A DNA stretch of 64,000 nt from Natrononativus amylolyticus (GTDB lineage Archaea > Halobacteriota > Halobacteria > Halobacteriales > Natrialbaceae). The stretch spans positions 2,356,001 through 2,420,000 of the forward strand of contig NZ_CP101458.1 of the NCBI RefSeq assembly GCF_024362525.1. The letters run 5' to 3'. Positions 57,227 to 64,000 of this stretch are shown here, piece by piece. The translations under genes were made by a program, and so were the position numbers. The notes under the pieces are model-generated. The model was not told the DNA's origin and did not search any database. It saw only the letters and a program-made list of their open reading frames with translations. Within the stretch, counting starts at the first letter, position 1; every line of letters begins with the position of its first letter.

Positions 57227-57817
57227 TTACTCCCCGTCGTCGTCGCTCACACCGACCGCCTGCGAGACGTCGACGTCCTCGGGTTCCTCCTGGCCGCCGA
57301 CGACCAGTTCGCCCTCGGCGTTCTCGACGTAGACGTCGTCGGCGAACCCGCCCTCGGCGTGGGGGTGTTCGGGGTCCTCGAGGCGCTCCGGCGTCGACGG
57401 CGCGGCCGGAATCCCGCCCTCGGGTTCGAACTCGCCCAGCGGGTCGGCGATGGTGATCCCCCACGTGCTGAAGAAGTCCTCGTAGCGCTCGTAGTGGGCC
57501 TCGAGTTCGTCGGCGGGGAACTCCATCATCTCGGTCCAGCCGTGGTTGTAGAAGTCGAAGTTCGCCTGGATGTGGGTGATCTCGCGGGCTTCCGCTTCGG
57601 AGTAGCCGGCGCGCAGGGCCTCGAGATAGCTGTCCATCGTCGCCTCGAAGAAGCCGTCGAGGTGGTCTTTTCGCTCCTCGGCGTGGGCGGGATCGGCCTT
57701 CTTCGTGAAGATTTTCGTGTGCAGGCGGACCAGCCCGCTGACGGCGACCGAGCGGACGACGGGCGTCTCGAGTGCCTTCCGGGAGGCGAAGTGACGGGCG
57801 TTCTGGCGGATCTTCAT
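57227..57817 (-). CDS. DUF6149-family protein
   Basis: A 196-residue haloarchaeal protein that I assign to DUF6149 by its opening (MKIRQNARHFASRKALETP) and LVRLHTKIFTKKADPAH. The middle is helical and aromatic-rich: DGFFEATMDSYLEALRAGYSEAEAREI, HIQANFDFYNHGWTEMMEFP. The tail after residue ~125 is acidic and disordered. Function unknown. It is divergent from the FAD oxidoreductase gene with 116 nt between, and lies downstream of the MFS gene on the same strand order. Confidence 0.82.
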   Translation of the reverse strand: MKIRQNARHFASRKALETPVVRSVAVSGLVRLHTKIFTKKADPAHAEERKDHLDGFFEATMDSYLEALRAGYSEAEAREITHIQANFDFYNHGWTEMMEFPADELEAHYERYEDFFSTWGITIADPLGEFEPEGGIPAAPSTPERLEDPEHPHAEGGFADDVYVENAEGELVVGGQEEPEDVDVSQAVGVSDDDGE

Positions 57818-57933
57818 GGGTGCATATGCGAACGCGAACCTAAAGAGCGATTCGGAGGGGAGACCCCATATGGACCCCCGTAGGATGGACGATATAGCAA
57901 CCCACTTTAACCCCCGTTACGAACGTTCCGGTC

Positions 57934-59172
57934 ATGACTGAGTACGTCATCATCGGTGACGGGATCTCTGGCAGTTCGGCTGCCGAGACCCTCCGGGAGG
58001 AAGACCCGGATGCGAAGATTACCGTCATCACCGATGAGGGGGAGCCGCTGTACAATCGCATTCTGATCAAAGAACACGCGAAGGGTAAACTGCCCGAGGC
58101 GCCGATCTCGATCCACGACGAGGAGTGGTACGACGAGCGCGACATCGACCTCTCGCTCAACACCCACGTGACGACCGTCGACACCGACGCGAAGACGCTC
58201 CGGGTCCACGAGGGTGAGGACGTCTCCTACGACAAGCTCCTGATCGCGACCGGCGGCACGCCCACCCAGCTCCCCGTGCCCGGCAGCGACGCCGACGGCA
58301 TCCGTCACTTCTGGACGTTTCAGGACGCCCGCAAGATCCGCGAGGCCGCCGAGAACGCCGACCAGGCGGTCATCGTCGGCGCCGGGCTGCTCGGCATCGA
58401 CTTCGCCGCGGTCTGTGGTTCACAGGACGTCGAGGGCAAGTACCTGATGCGCGGGGACCGCTGGTGGCGCTACGCGCTCTCGAGGGAGGGCGCCGAGATC
58501 ATGCACGAGGGCATGCGCGACGTCGGCGTCGAACCCGTCTTCGACAGCGGCGTCGACCACTTCGAGACCGACGACGACGGCCACGTCACCGCCGCCGTCG
58601 ACCCCAACAGCGAGCGCTACCCGTGTGACTTCGCGGGCGTCGCCATCGGCCTCGACTTCAACACCGAGTTCCTCCACGACGTCGACCTCGAGATGGACAA
58701 CGGGATCGTCGTCGACCAGTACATGCAGACCAGCCTCGAGGACGTCTACGCCGCCGGCGACCTCACCAGATTCTACGACGTACTCATCGGCGAGCAGGCC
58801 CAGAACGGCTCCTGGGGCTCCGCGAAGGAGCAGGGACGAATCGCGGGCGTCAACATGGCAGCCGACGGCGAAGAAGAGGAGTTCGAGTGGGTCTCCTCGT
58901 ACTCGATCACCCACTTCGACTTCCCCTTCCTCTCGTTCGGCCACCCCACCCTCGGCGACGACCACGCAGAACGCAAGTACTCGGACACCGAGTGGCGACG
59001 GATCGCGTTCAAGGACGGGAAGGTCGTCGGCGGCGTCCTCATCGGCGACCTCTCCCCGCAGAGCAAGCTCAAGCAGCTGATGCGCGAACAGCGCGCCGTC
59101 TCCGATCAGAAGGACGTACTCCTCGAGAAGAACGTCGACCTCGACGACCTCGCACCGGCCCAGGAGCAGTAA
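57934..59172 (+). CDS. FAD-dependent pyridine nucleotide-disulphide-type oxidoreductase
   Basis: A 412-residue flavoprotein. The FAD site is YVIIGDGISGSSAAETL; the NAD(P) site is AVIVGAGLLGIDFAAV (about 148-163), and the second FAD motif is LEDVYAAGDLTRF. It resembles NirB/rubredoxin-reductase-type NADH oxidoreductases but lacks a redox-active Cys pair next to the FAD. The ~120-residue C-terminal domain ends in a polar tail. A TATA-like CTTTAAC (about 57909-57915) lies ~22 nt before the ATG. Electron acceptor unknown. Confidence 0.9.
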   Translation: MTEYVIIGDGISGSSAAETLREEDPDAKITVITDEGEPLYNRILIKEHAKGKLPEAPISIHDEEWYDERDIDLSLNTHVTTVDTDAKTLRVHEGEDVSYDKLLIATGGTPTQLPVPGSDADGIRHFWTFQDARKIREAAENADQAVIVGAGLLGIDFAAVCGSQDVEGKYLMRGDRWWRYALSREGAEIMHEGMRDVGVEPVFDSGVDHFETDDDGHVTAAVDPNSERYPCDFAGVAIGLDFNTEFLHDVDLEMDNGIVVDQYMQTSLEDVYAAGDLTRFYDVLIGEQAQNGSWGSAKEQGRIAGVNMAADGEEEEFEWVSSYSITHFDFPFLSFGHPTLGDDHAERKYSDTEWRRIAFKDGKVVGGVLIGDLSPQSKLKQLMREQRAVSDQKDVLLEKNVDLDDLAPAQEQ

Positions 59173-59308
59173 GGCCCGGGCGCACTCCCCTTTCGGTGAC
59201 GTACTCCCCCAACCCCCGGAGCCACCGCCGTCGCAGTTCGTTCCGCCGATTCGGCCCGTTTCGTGAACCAAACGTTTAAGCCATCAGTGGTAATCGGTAG
59301 CACAAGAC

Positions 59309-59527
59309 ATGCCCGCCAGTGATGCCGCCGACGGGAGGCTGACGCTCAGCCGAATCGACTCGGTTCCCGCCAGTTCGCGCGTTCGCCACGTCGACGAACT
59401 CGCCGACGAGGAGTTGACCCGGTTCACCGAACTGCTCGAGTCCGATCTCGCCGCGACCGACGACGCGGGGTTCGCCCTCGACGACGTGATCGTTTTCACC
59501 GAGTACTACCGCGTGACACAGGGCTGA
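59309..59527 (+). CDS. small hypothetical protein
   Basis: A 72-residue acidic protein: LTLSRIDSVPASSRVRHVDEL, then an amphipathic helix LTRFTELLESDLAATDD and an end strand DDVIVFTEYYRVTQG. Third positions are G/C-rich and a TATA-like CGTTTAAGC (59273-59281) is about 32 nt upstream, which supports a real gene. No family recognised. It stands between the FAD oxidoreductase and DUF7124 genes on the same strand, with gaps of 136 and 73 nt. Confidence 0.62.
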   Translation: MPASDAADGRLTLSRIDSVPASSRVRHVDELADEELTRFTELLESDLAATDDAGFALDDVIVFTEYYRVTQG

Positions 59528-59600
59528 GCGCGGCGTCCGCGAGAGTCGGGTCGTCGGCGGTATCGAAGCCGTTTTTGCCCGTGCGCGTCACCGTTCGCAC

Positions 59601-60011
59601 ATGAACGGCGGTAGCGACATGACCCTCGCGTTCGAACTCGAGGCGCTGAAAGCGCTCTCCTCGCCGGAGGCGGTCTTCGACGACGCCCGCGGCTGGAGCA
59701 CCTACGTCGGCGTCGTCTCCGAGGAGCCCACCTACGTGGTGACGAACTTCACGCGCAAGAACCGCATTCGCCAGGACTTCTTCTCCGGCCCCCGCGGCAA
59801 GGCCGAGAGCCTCGAGAGCGTCAGAAACCAGTTCGACACCGACCGCCACGTCTTCATCGGCGTCTCCGCCGAAGACGAGGCGCTCGCCGATCGCCTCGAG
59901 TGGGAGTACCTCGCCGTCGAGGACGCCGCCGAGGCCGCCGAGTGGACGGTCGCGGCCGACGACGACGGCGCGGCCGACGAGCCCGAACCCGTCCGCGACG
60001 ACTGGCCCTGA
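59601..60011 (+). CDS. DUF7124-like haloarchaeal protein
   Basis: A 136-residue acidic protein: TLAFELEALKALSSPEAVFDDARGWSTYVGVVSE is the conserved beginning (quoted only as a region, residues ~8-41), followed by YVVTNFTRKNRIRQDFFSGPRGKAESL and HVFIGVSAEDEALADRLEWEYL. The fold seems alpha/beta, and the FTRKNRIRQDFF stretch is unusually basic, perhaps contacting nucleic acid or nucleotide. The acidic tail begins near 115. A second in-frame ATG (59619) could be the real start. Function unknown. Confidence 0.75.
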   Translation: MNGGSDMTLAFELEALKALSSPEAVFDDARGWSTYVGVVSEEPTYVVTNFTRKNRIRQDFFSGPRGKAESLESVRNQFDTDRHVFIGVSAEDEALADRLEWEYLAVEDAAEAAEWTVAADDDGAADEPEPVRDDWP

Positions 60012-60071
60012 CCGGCCCGTACCGGCCGTTCGAGCGACGGTGCGGCCAGCGTCTCCGATGTGTCCCGACAG

Positions 60072-60971
60072 ATGAGTTCGACTACCGATCCCCGAATCGA
60101 CCAGGCTCTCGTCGACGCGATCGCCGCGCTCGGCAACCGGACGCGCCTCGAGATCCTGCTGGCGCTCGCCGAGGCCGAACGAGAGCACCGAACGCAGGGG
60201 TACCGGCTGTCGTTTACGGAGCTCTACAACGCGATCGACGTCGAGAGCACGTCCCAGTTCTCCTACCACCTCACCCAGCTCGTCGGGCAGTTCGTCGCCG
60301 AAACGCCGGATGGGTATCGGCTAACTTACAGCGGGGATCGGATCGTTCGAACGGTGCTCTCCGGGCTGTACGAACACAGCCGGTCGTTCGACGCGATCGA
60401 CGTCGACGGAGTCTGCGTGTTCTGCGAGAAGTCGACGCTCGCCGCCGCCGTCGACGAGGAACACTTCGTCGTCCGCTGTCGCTCCTGTGAGTCGACCCTG
60501 CTGACCGACCTGTTACCCCGGAGTCAGACCCGCGGCCGGTCGGCGGCGGCGGTCGTCGACAGCGTCGGCACCCGGATCTGGGGGTCGCGGGTGCTGGTCG
60601 CGGGCGGCGTCTGTCCGGTGTGTTACGGACGGGCCGACGCTGCCGTCGACGCCCACCGAAGCGGCGACCGCCACCTGTACACCGTCGACCACACGTGTCG
60701 GGAGTGCCGACTCGCGGTTCACATACCCCTCGAGGCGACAGCCGCGTTTCACCCGGCGGCGATCGGCTTCTTCTGGGACCACGGCATCTCCCTGCAGGAC
60801 CGGCCGCTGTGGGAGTTCTTCGAGTTCATCGTCACCGGCGCCGTGACCGCCGACGTCGCCGCCGTCGACCCGCTCGAGGCGACGGTCGAGATCAGCCTCG
60901 ACGGCGAGACGCTCCGGCTCGCGGTGGACGACGACCTGCGGGTGACGACCGTACCGGCCGACGATCGGTGA
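60072..60971 (+). CDS. winged-helix regulator with C-terminal zinc-ribbon region
   Basis: A 299-residue protein. Residues ~8-100 are an ArsR-like winged helix: LVDAIAALGNRTRLEILLAL, LSFTELYNAIDVESTSQFSYHLTQLVGQFVAE. The rest contains three cysteine pairs, VCVFCEK...VRCRSCE, GVCPVCYG and HTCRECRL, that can build one or two zinc ribbons (about 120-215). This is a common haloarchaeal DUF7351-type layout; ligand unknown. ATG 60072 is preferred over GTG 60060. The adjacent ABC exporter operon, 187 nt downstream, has palindromic promoter sites and is its likeliest target. Confidence 0.85.
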   Translation: MSSTTDPRIDQALVDAIAALGNRTRLEILLALAEAEREHRTQGYRLSFTELYNAIDVESTSQFSYHLTQLVGQFVAETPDGYRLTYSGDRIVRTVLSGLYEHSRSFDAIDVDGVCVFCEKSTLAAAVDEEHFVVRCRSCESTLLTDLLPRSQTRGRSAAAVVDSVGTRIWGSRVLVAGGVCPVCYGRADAAVDAHRSGDRHLYTVDHTCRECRLAVHIPLEATAAFHPAAIGFFWDHGISLQDRPLWEFFEFIVTGAVTADVAAVDPLEATVEISLDGETLRLAVDDDLRVTTVPADDR

Positions 60972-61025
60972 TCGGCCGAGTCGCTACACGGGTCTCGTCC
61001 GGCCACCGAAACGATCGCGCCCTCG

Positions 61026-61041
61026 CTCAAACATATTTGAG
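61026..61041. promoter_or_regulatory. palindrome CTCAAA-CATA-TTTGAG in the ABC transporter promoter
   Basis: A perfect 6+4+6 inverted repeat, followed by a second small palindrome CAAATTTG (61054-61061) and a TATA-like ATAATACTTA (61063-61072). The first palindrome lies about 25 bp upstream of the TATA box, an activator or repressor position. The preceding gene encodes a winged-helix regulator. Confidence 0.5.
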
Positions 61042-61096
61042 TAGGTTCGCTGTCAAAATGTACCAAATTTGATAATACTTATCCCCGCTGCCGCGT

Positions 61097-61186
61097 ATGA
61101 CTCCCTATGTGCTCCGCAGCGAGACCGGATGTCGTGACGGCGTTCTGGGAGGTAACGTATGGCGGCGATTGAACTCGAGGGGCTGA
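61097..61186 (+). other. possible leader peptide frame at the predicted transcript start
   Basis: An ATG about 29 nt after the centre of the TATA box opens a 29-codon frame (MTPYVLRSETGCRDGVLGG and ten more) that ends inside the ABC gene, overlapping its start by 28 nt. If transcription begins at the expected place this would be the leaderless first frame, and the ATPase would be translated from its own SD. Low confidence. Confidence 0.25.
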
Positions 61187-62091
61187 CGAAACGGTTCGGC
61201 GACGTGGTCGCCGTCGACGGGCTCGACCTCACGATCGAGGAGGGCGAGATCTTCGGCTTCCTGGGGCCGAACGGCGCGGGCAAGTCGACGACGATCGACA
61301 TCCTGCTGGATTTCATCCGGCCGACTGACGGGACGGCAACCGTCCTCGGCCACGACGCCCAGGCTGACGGACTGGCCGTTCGCAGTCGAACGGGTGTCCT
61401 CCCGGACGGCTATCACGTCTACGACCGACTCACCGGTCGCCAGCACGTCGAGTTCGCCGTGAAGATGAAAGGCGTCGACGAGGAGCCGATGGACGTCCTC
61501 GAGCGGGTTCGGATCGCCGACGCCGCCGACCGGAAAGCGGGCGGCTACTCGAAGGGGATGCGCCAGCGGCTGGTGCTCGCGATGGCGCTCGTCGGCGACC
61601 CCGACCTGCTCGTCCTCGACGAACCGTCGACCGGACTCGATCCGAATGGCGCCCGCGAGATGCGCGAGATCATCCGCGAGGAGAACGCCCGTGGGACGAC
61701 GGTGTTCTTCTCGAGTCACGTCATGGAACAGGTCGAGGCCGTCTGCGACCGCGTGGCGATCATCAACCGCGGCCAGCTGGTGGCCGTCGACACGATCGAC
61801 GGACTTCGGAACGCGACGGAAACCGGCGAGACGCTGTACGTCTACGTCGCGAAGCTCGACGAGGACGTTCTCGAGCGCGTCCGGGGGCTCGAGGGGGTCG
61901 CCAGCGCGTCGATCGACGACGGCCGCTTGCGAGTGGGCGTCGGCGGCGTCTCGAAGTTCGCCGTGCTGCACGCCATCGACGAGATCACGCCGATCCAGGA
62001 CTTCTCGGTGGTCGAGTCGTCGCTCGAGGACCTGTTCGTCCGCTACACGAACGAGAGCCAGGAGAACGAGAGCCAGGAGGTCGAGGCATGA
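61159..62091 (+). CDS. ABC transporter ATP-binding protein
   Basis: A 310-residue ATPase of the ABC-2 exporter class. Walker A is GPNGAGKST (36-44), the signature is YSKGMRQRL, Walker B with the catalytic Glu is LLVLDEPSTGLDP, and the switch His is in FFSSHVMEQ. The C-terminal ~90 residues form the typical DUF4162-like extension of such exporters. A strong SD GGAGGT (61148-61153) is 5 nt before the ATG. It overlaps the permease gene by four bases, so the two form a complex. Resembles NosF/CcmA-like and drug-export ATPases. Confidence 0.95.
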   Translation: MAAIELEGLTKRFGDVVAVDGLDLTIEEGEIFGFLGPNGAGKSTTIDILLDFIRPTDGTATVLGHDAQADGLAVRSRTGVLPDGYHVYDRLTGRQHVEFAVKMKGVDEEPMDVLERVRIADAADRKAGGYSKGMRQRLVLAMALVGDPDLLVLDEPSTGLDPNGAREMREIIREENARGTTVFFSSHVMEQVEAVCDRVAIINRGQLVAVDTIDGLRNATETGETLYVYVAKLDEDVLERVRGLEGVASASIDDGRLRVGVGGVSKFAVLHAIDEITPIQDFSVVESSLEDLFVRYTNESQENESQEVEA

Positions 62092-62957
62092 CCTGGCTCA
62101 CCGTCGCCGCGAAGGACTTCCGGGACGCCGTCCAGTCGCGGGCGCTGTGGGCGCTCGTCGCCGTCTTCGTCGTCCTCTCGATCGTCTCCACGTACGCCTA
62201 CCTCGAGGTGCCGGAGATGTTCGGCTCTCCCGAAGGAGCGACGTTCGGCGGGCTGTTGTTCTTCACCGTCGGGCTCGTCGGGCTGTTCGTCCCGCTGGCG
62301 GCGATCGTCGTCTGTTACAAGTCCCTCGCGGGCGAGCGCGAACTCGGGAGCATCAAACTGCTGCTCTCGCTGCCGACCACCCGCGGGCAGGTGTTCGCCG
62401 GGAAGGTCCTCGGCAGAGCCGCAGTCCTCGCGTTCGGTCTCGGCGTCGGGCTGGTCGTCGGCCTCGGATTCGGCGCCGCGCTGCTCGGCGAGATCGACGC
62501 CGTCGCGGTGCTGGCGTTCGTGCTCGTCACGCTCGCGTTCGCGGCCGTCTACGCGACGATCGTCGTCGGCATCTCGGCGACGACGGGGTCGACCTCCCGG
62601 GCGACGACGCTGGCGCTCGGCTTCTTCGTCGTCTTCGAGCTCCTCTGGGACGTCGTCCCGATGGGGATTCTCTACGTCGTCGAGGGCTTTTCGTTCCCGG
62701 CGACGATCCCCGACTGGGTCTTTACGGTCACCCAGGTGTCTCCGTCGTCGGCGTACTTCTCGACGATCGTCGCGCTGTTGCCCGACCTCGCGGAAACCGT
62801 CGGCGCCGATCCGGGGCAGGCGGGCGCCGGTGTCGAGGTGACTGCCGAGGCCGAACCGCTGTACGCGAGCCCCGAGATCGGGATCGTCGTCCTGCTCCTG
62901 TGGCTGCTCGTTCCCCTCGCCGTCGGCTACGTGCGGTTCACCGCGTCCGATCTCTGA
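62088..62957 (+). CDS. ABC-2 type permease
   Basis: A 289-residue membrane subunit with six helices, including ALVAVFVVLSIVSTYAYL, LFFTVGLVGLFVPLAAIVVCY and VLAFVLVTLAFAAVYATIVVGI. The cytoplasmic YKSLAGERELGSIKLLLSLPTTR is the coupling segment of NosY-type ABC-2 permeases. A ~100-residue loop between helices 5 and 6 is likely outside. ATGA overlap with the ATPase gene shows coupling. The substrate is unknown; no copper-enzyme genes are adjacent, so I do not call nosY. Confidence 0.93.
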   Translation: MTWLTVAAKDFRDAVQSRALWALVAVFVVLSIVSTYAYLEVPEMFGSPEGATFGGLLFFTVGLVGLFVPLAAIVVCYKSLAGERELGSIKLLLSLPTTRGQVFAGKVLGRAAVLAFGLGVGLVVGLGFGAALLGEIDAVAVLAFVLVTLAFAAVYATIVVGISATTGSTSRATTLALGFFVVFELLWDVVPMGILYVVEGFSFPATIPDWVFTVTQVSPSSAYFSTIVALLPDLAETVGADPGQAGAGVEVTAEAEPLYASPEIGIVVLLLWLLVPLAVGYVRFTASDL

Positions 62958-63001
62958 GTCGAGTCGCCGCCCTTATGGCCGGCCCGACCCAATCGCGCTC
63001 A

Positions 63002-63535
63002 ATGGCCGAGCCCCGCGTACCGGGTGGCGAGGACACCACCCTCGAGCTCCCCTGTGGAATCCGCGTCGACCCCAGAGACGTCGACCTCGGGATGCGCGAG
63101 TACAGCTGTTCCTGCGGGGACACCCACGCCGTCGTGATGGACCTCCACCCGCCCTCGCGGTTCGTCCCCGAGTCGCTCGTCGACGTCCTCCGCGAGACCG
63201 TCGAGACCGACGACGACTTCGATGAGTTCGGCACGCCCCACCTGATGGGGATCGTCCTGGAGGAGTTCCCCGAACAGGTCGCGGTGTACGACGCCTCGGA
63301 GGAAGGCGGCGTCGGCTACACCCTGCTGTGGATGACCGACTTTGACTCGAGGCGCCTCCACGAGATAATCGTCGAGCTCATCGTCGAACTGATGGAACAC
63401 GCGGTGAGCCACGCCGACGACGAGGCGACGATGACCGAGTTCGAGCAGCAGATGCTCGAGTTCGACGTGAGCGAGTTCGTCGAGGAGTACCGGCGGATGC
63501 GCGATTTCGAGAGCGAGCACGACCGGGCGGTGTGA
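63002..63535 (+). CDS. DUF5815-family protein
   Basis: A 177-residue haloarchaeal protein which I assign to DUF5815 from ELPCGIRVDPRDVDLGMREYSCSCGDTHAVVMDLHPPSRFVPE (region ~15-57). Three cysteines (PCGI, YSCSCGDTH) plus a His could form a metal site. Residues ~75-115 are alpha/beta, and the end is a long acidic helix region (LHEIIVELIVELMEHAVSH, FVEEYRRMRDFESEHDR). Function unknown. It follows the ABC permease by 44 nt and may share its mRNA. ATG 63002 is the natural start. Confidence 0.83.
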   Translation: MAEPRVPGGEDTTLELPCGIRVDPRDVDLGMREYSCSCGDTHAVVMDLHPPSRFVPESLVDVLRETVETDDDFDEFGTPHLMGIVLEEFPEQVAVYDASEEGGVGYTLLWMTDFDSRRLHEIIVELIVELMEHAVSHADDEATMTEFEQQMLEFDVSEFVEEYRRMRDFESEHDRAV

Positions 63536-63609
63536 GGGGCGGGTGCCCCCGCGCCCTCGAGTGAACTGAATGTGGGGCCGAAACGCCGGTCTGCTCGTGC
63601 TAACCCCCG

Positions 63610-63987
63610 TCAGTCGAGGCCGTCCTCGAGGGGGATTCGCTCGCTCGCAACGTCGTCGATCCTGCTGTCCGACGAGATTATCGGACTCGAGTCGGCGTAG
63701 GCGACGTGGTAGGCGTCGAACGCCGTCAGGCCGTCGCTGTCCATGTAGTCGACCGCCTGGAACAGCACGTCCTCGTTCTCGGCGACCTCCGCGATGTCGA
63801 GAACGTGTGCCAGCATCTCCATTCGATCGAACTCGAACCGATCGGAGATCACGAGCAACTCGAGCAGCGTCGCCCTCGAGGTGTAGATCTCCCCGCTGTA
63901 CTCGCGCGCGATCTCGACGGCGTTCTCCTGGAGCCAGTCGTCGTCTTTTGCGAGGGCGATGAAAAAGTCCGTGTCGGCGTAGATCAT
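63610..63987 (-). CDS. PIN-domain ribonuclease, VapC-like toxin
   Basis: A 125-residue PIN-fold nuclease. Acidic active-site residues are seen at MIYADTDFFIALAKDDDW (Asp5, Asp7), LLELLVISDRF (Glu), LTAFDAYHVAYADSS (Asp) and ISSDSRIDD (Asp). This is the order of VapC-type toxins that cleave RNA. On the minus strand a TAG lies just one base before its ATG and ends a frame that continues off the window (codons GAG ACG CAG), where the VapB-type antitoxin would be expected. The antitoxin itself is not visible. Confidence 0.88.
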   Translation of the reverse strand: MIYADTDFFIALAKDDDWLQENAVEIAREYSGEIYTSRATLLELLVISDRFEFDRMEMLAHVLDIAEVAENEDVLFQAVDYMDSDGLTAFDAYHVAYADSSPIISSDSRIDDVASERIPLEDGLD

Positions 63988-64000
63988 CCTACTGCGTCTC

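Overview
The window is a gene-dense, GC-rich stretch of a haloarchaeal chromosome (class Halobacteria; the Natrialbaceae are my best guess at family level, which is inference). The evidence is the acidic proteins, the archaeal information-processing genes (aIF-1A, aIF-5A, archaeal DnaG), the siroheme-dependent heme genes, the HTH-10 (Bat-type) regulator, many families known only from haloarchaea (LWR-salt, DUF5778, DUF5815, DUF6149, DUF6653, DUF7124), and start codons lying about 27 nt after a TATA-like box, as expected for leaderless mRNAs. I saw no rRNA, tRNA or CRISPR array.

Layout. 0-5 kb: aIF-1A, a cold-shock protein, a methyltransferase, formate-THF ligase and a GT2 glycosyltransferase. 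5-10.3 kb: aldo/keto reductase, PPOX-fold protein, deoxyhypusine synthase, Nif3-like protein, ThiE, then agmatinase overlapping aIF-5A; the aIF-5A modification genes therefore sit within 4 kb. 10.3-18.1 kb: a membrane-anchored protein, an Asp-rich lipoprotein, an aminotransferase beside an enolase-superfamily enzyme, a DJ-1/PfpI protein, a UbiB-like kinase that appears to start at CTG, Hsp20 and a GIDE-domain membrane protein. 18.2-22.8 kb: two tandem MoeA paralogues, the second with a fused binding-protein-like domain, then a Bat-type regulator tail-to-tail with a HAD hydrolase. 23-26.9 kb: one minus-strand cluster, fused siroheme decarboxylase - Met8 - HemA - pterin dehydratase - LWR-salt protein. 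27-28.5 kb: a ribbon-helix-helix/winged-helix gene pair behind an inverted-repeat operator, and a DUF5778 gene. 28.5-34 kb: canonical and degenerate UPP synthases facing each other, a DUF92 membrane kinase homologue, DnaG and a membrane winged-helix protein. 34-43 kb: a DUF3311/sodium-solute symporter pair, a CARF-like HFX_2341-type regulator, and an MMPL exporter followed 20 nt later by an acyl-CoA synthetase. 43-48.7 kb: ValRS, a Tat-type secreted protein, a DUF1405 membrane protein and PdxS preceded by a perfect 9+3+9 palindrome.

48.7-52.5 kb is a less GC-rich accessory island. It holds a secreted M23 peptidase running into a truncated mechanosensitive-channel gene, a winged-helix fragment, a SnoaL-like protein, a DUF6653 protein and at least eight copies of a degenerate inverted repeat not seen elsewhere in the window. 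From 52.6 kb the core resumes: homoserine kinase with two small genes, a polysaccharide deacetylase lipoprotein, an MFS transporter, DUF6149, an FAD oxidoreductase, DUF7124, a zinc-ribbon winged-helix regulator next to an ABC exporter with palindromic promoter elements, DUF5815 and a PIN-domain (VapC-like) protein at the edge.
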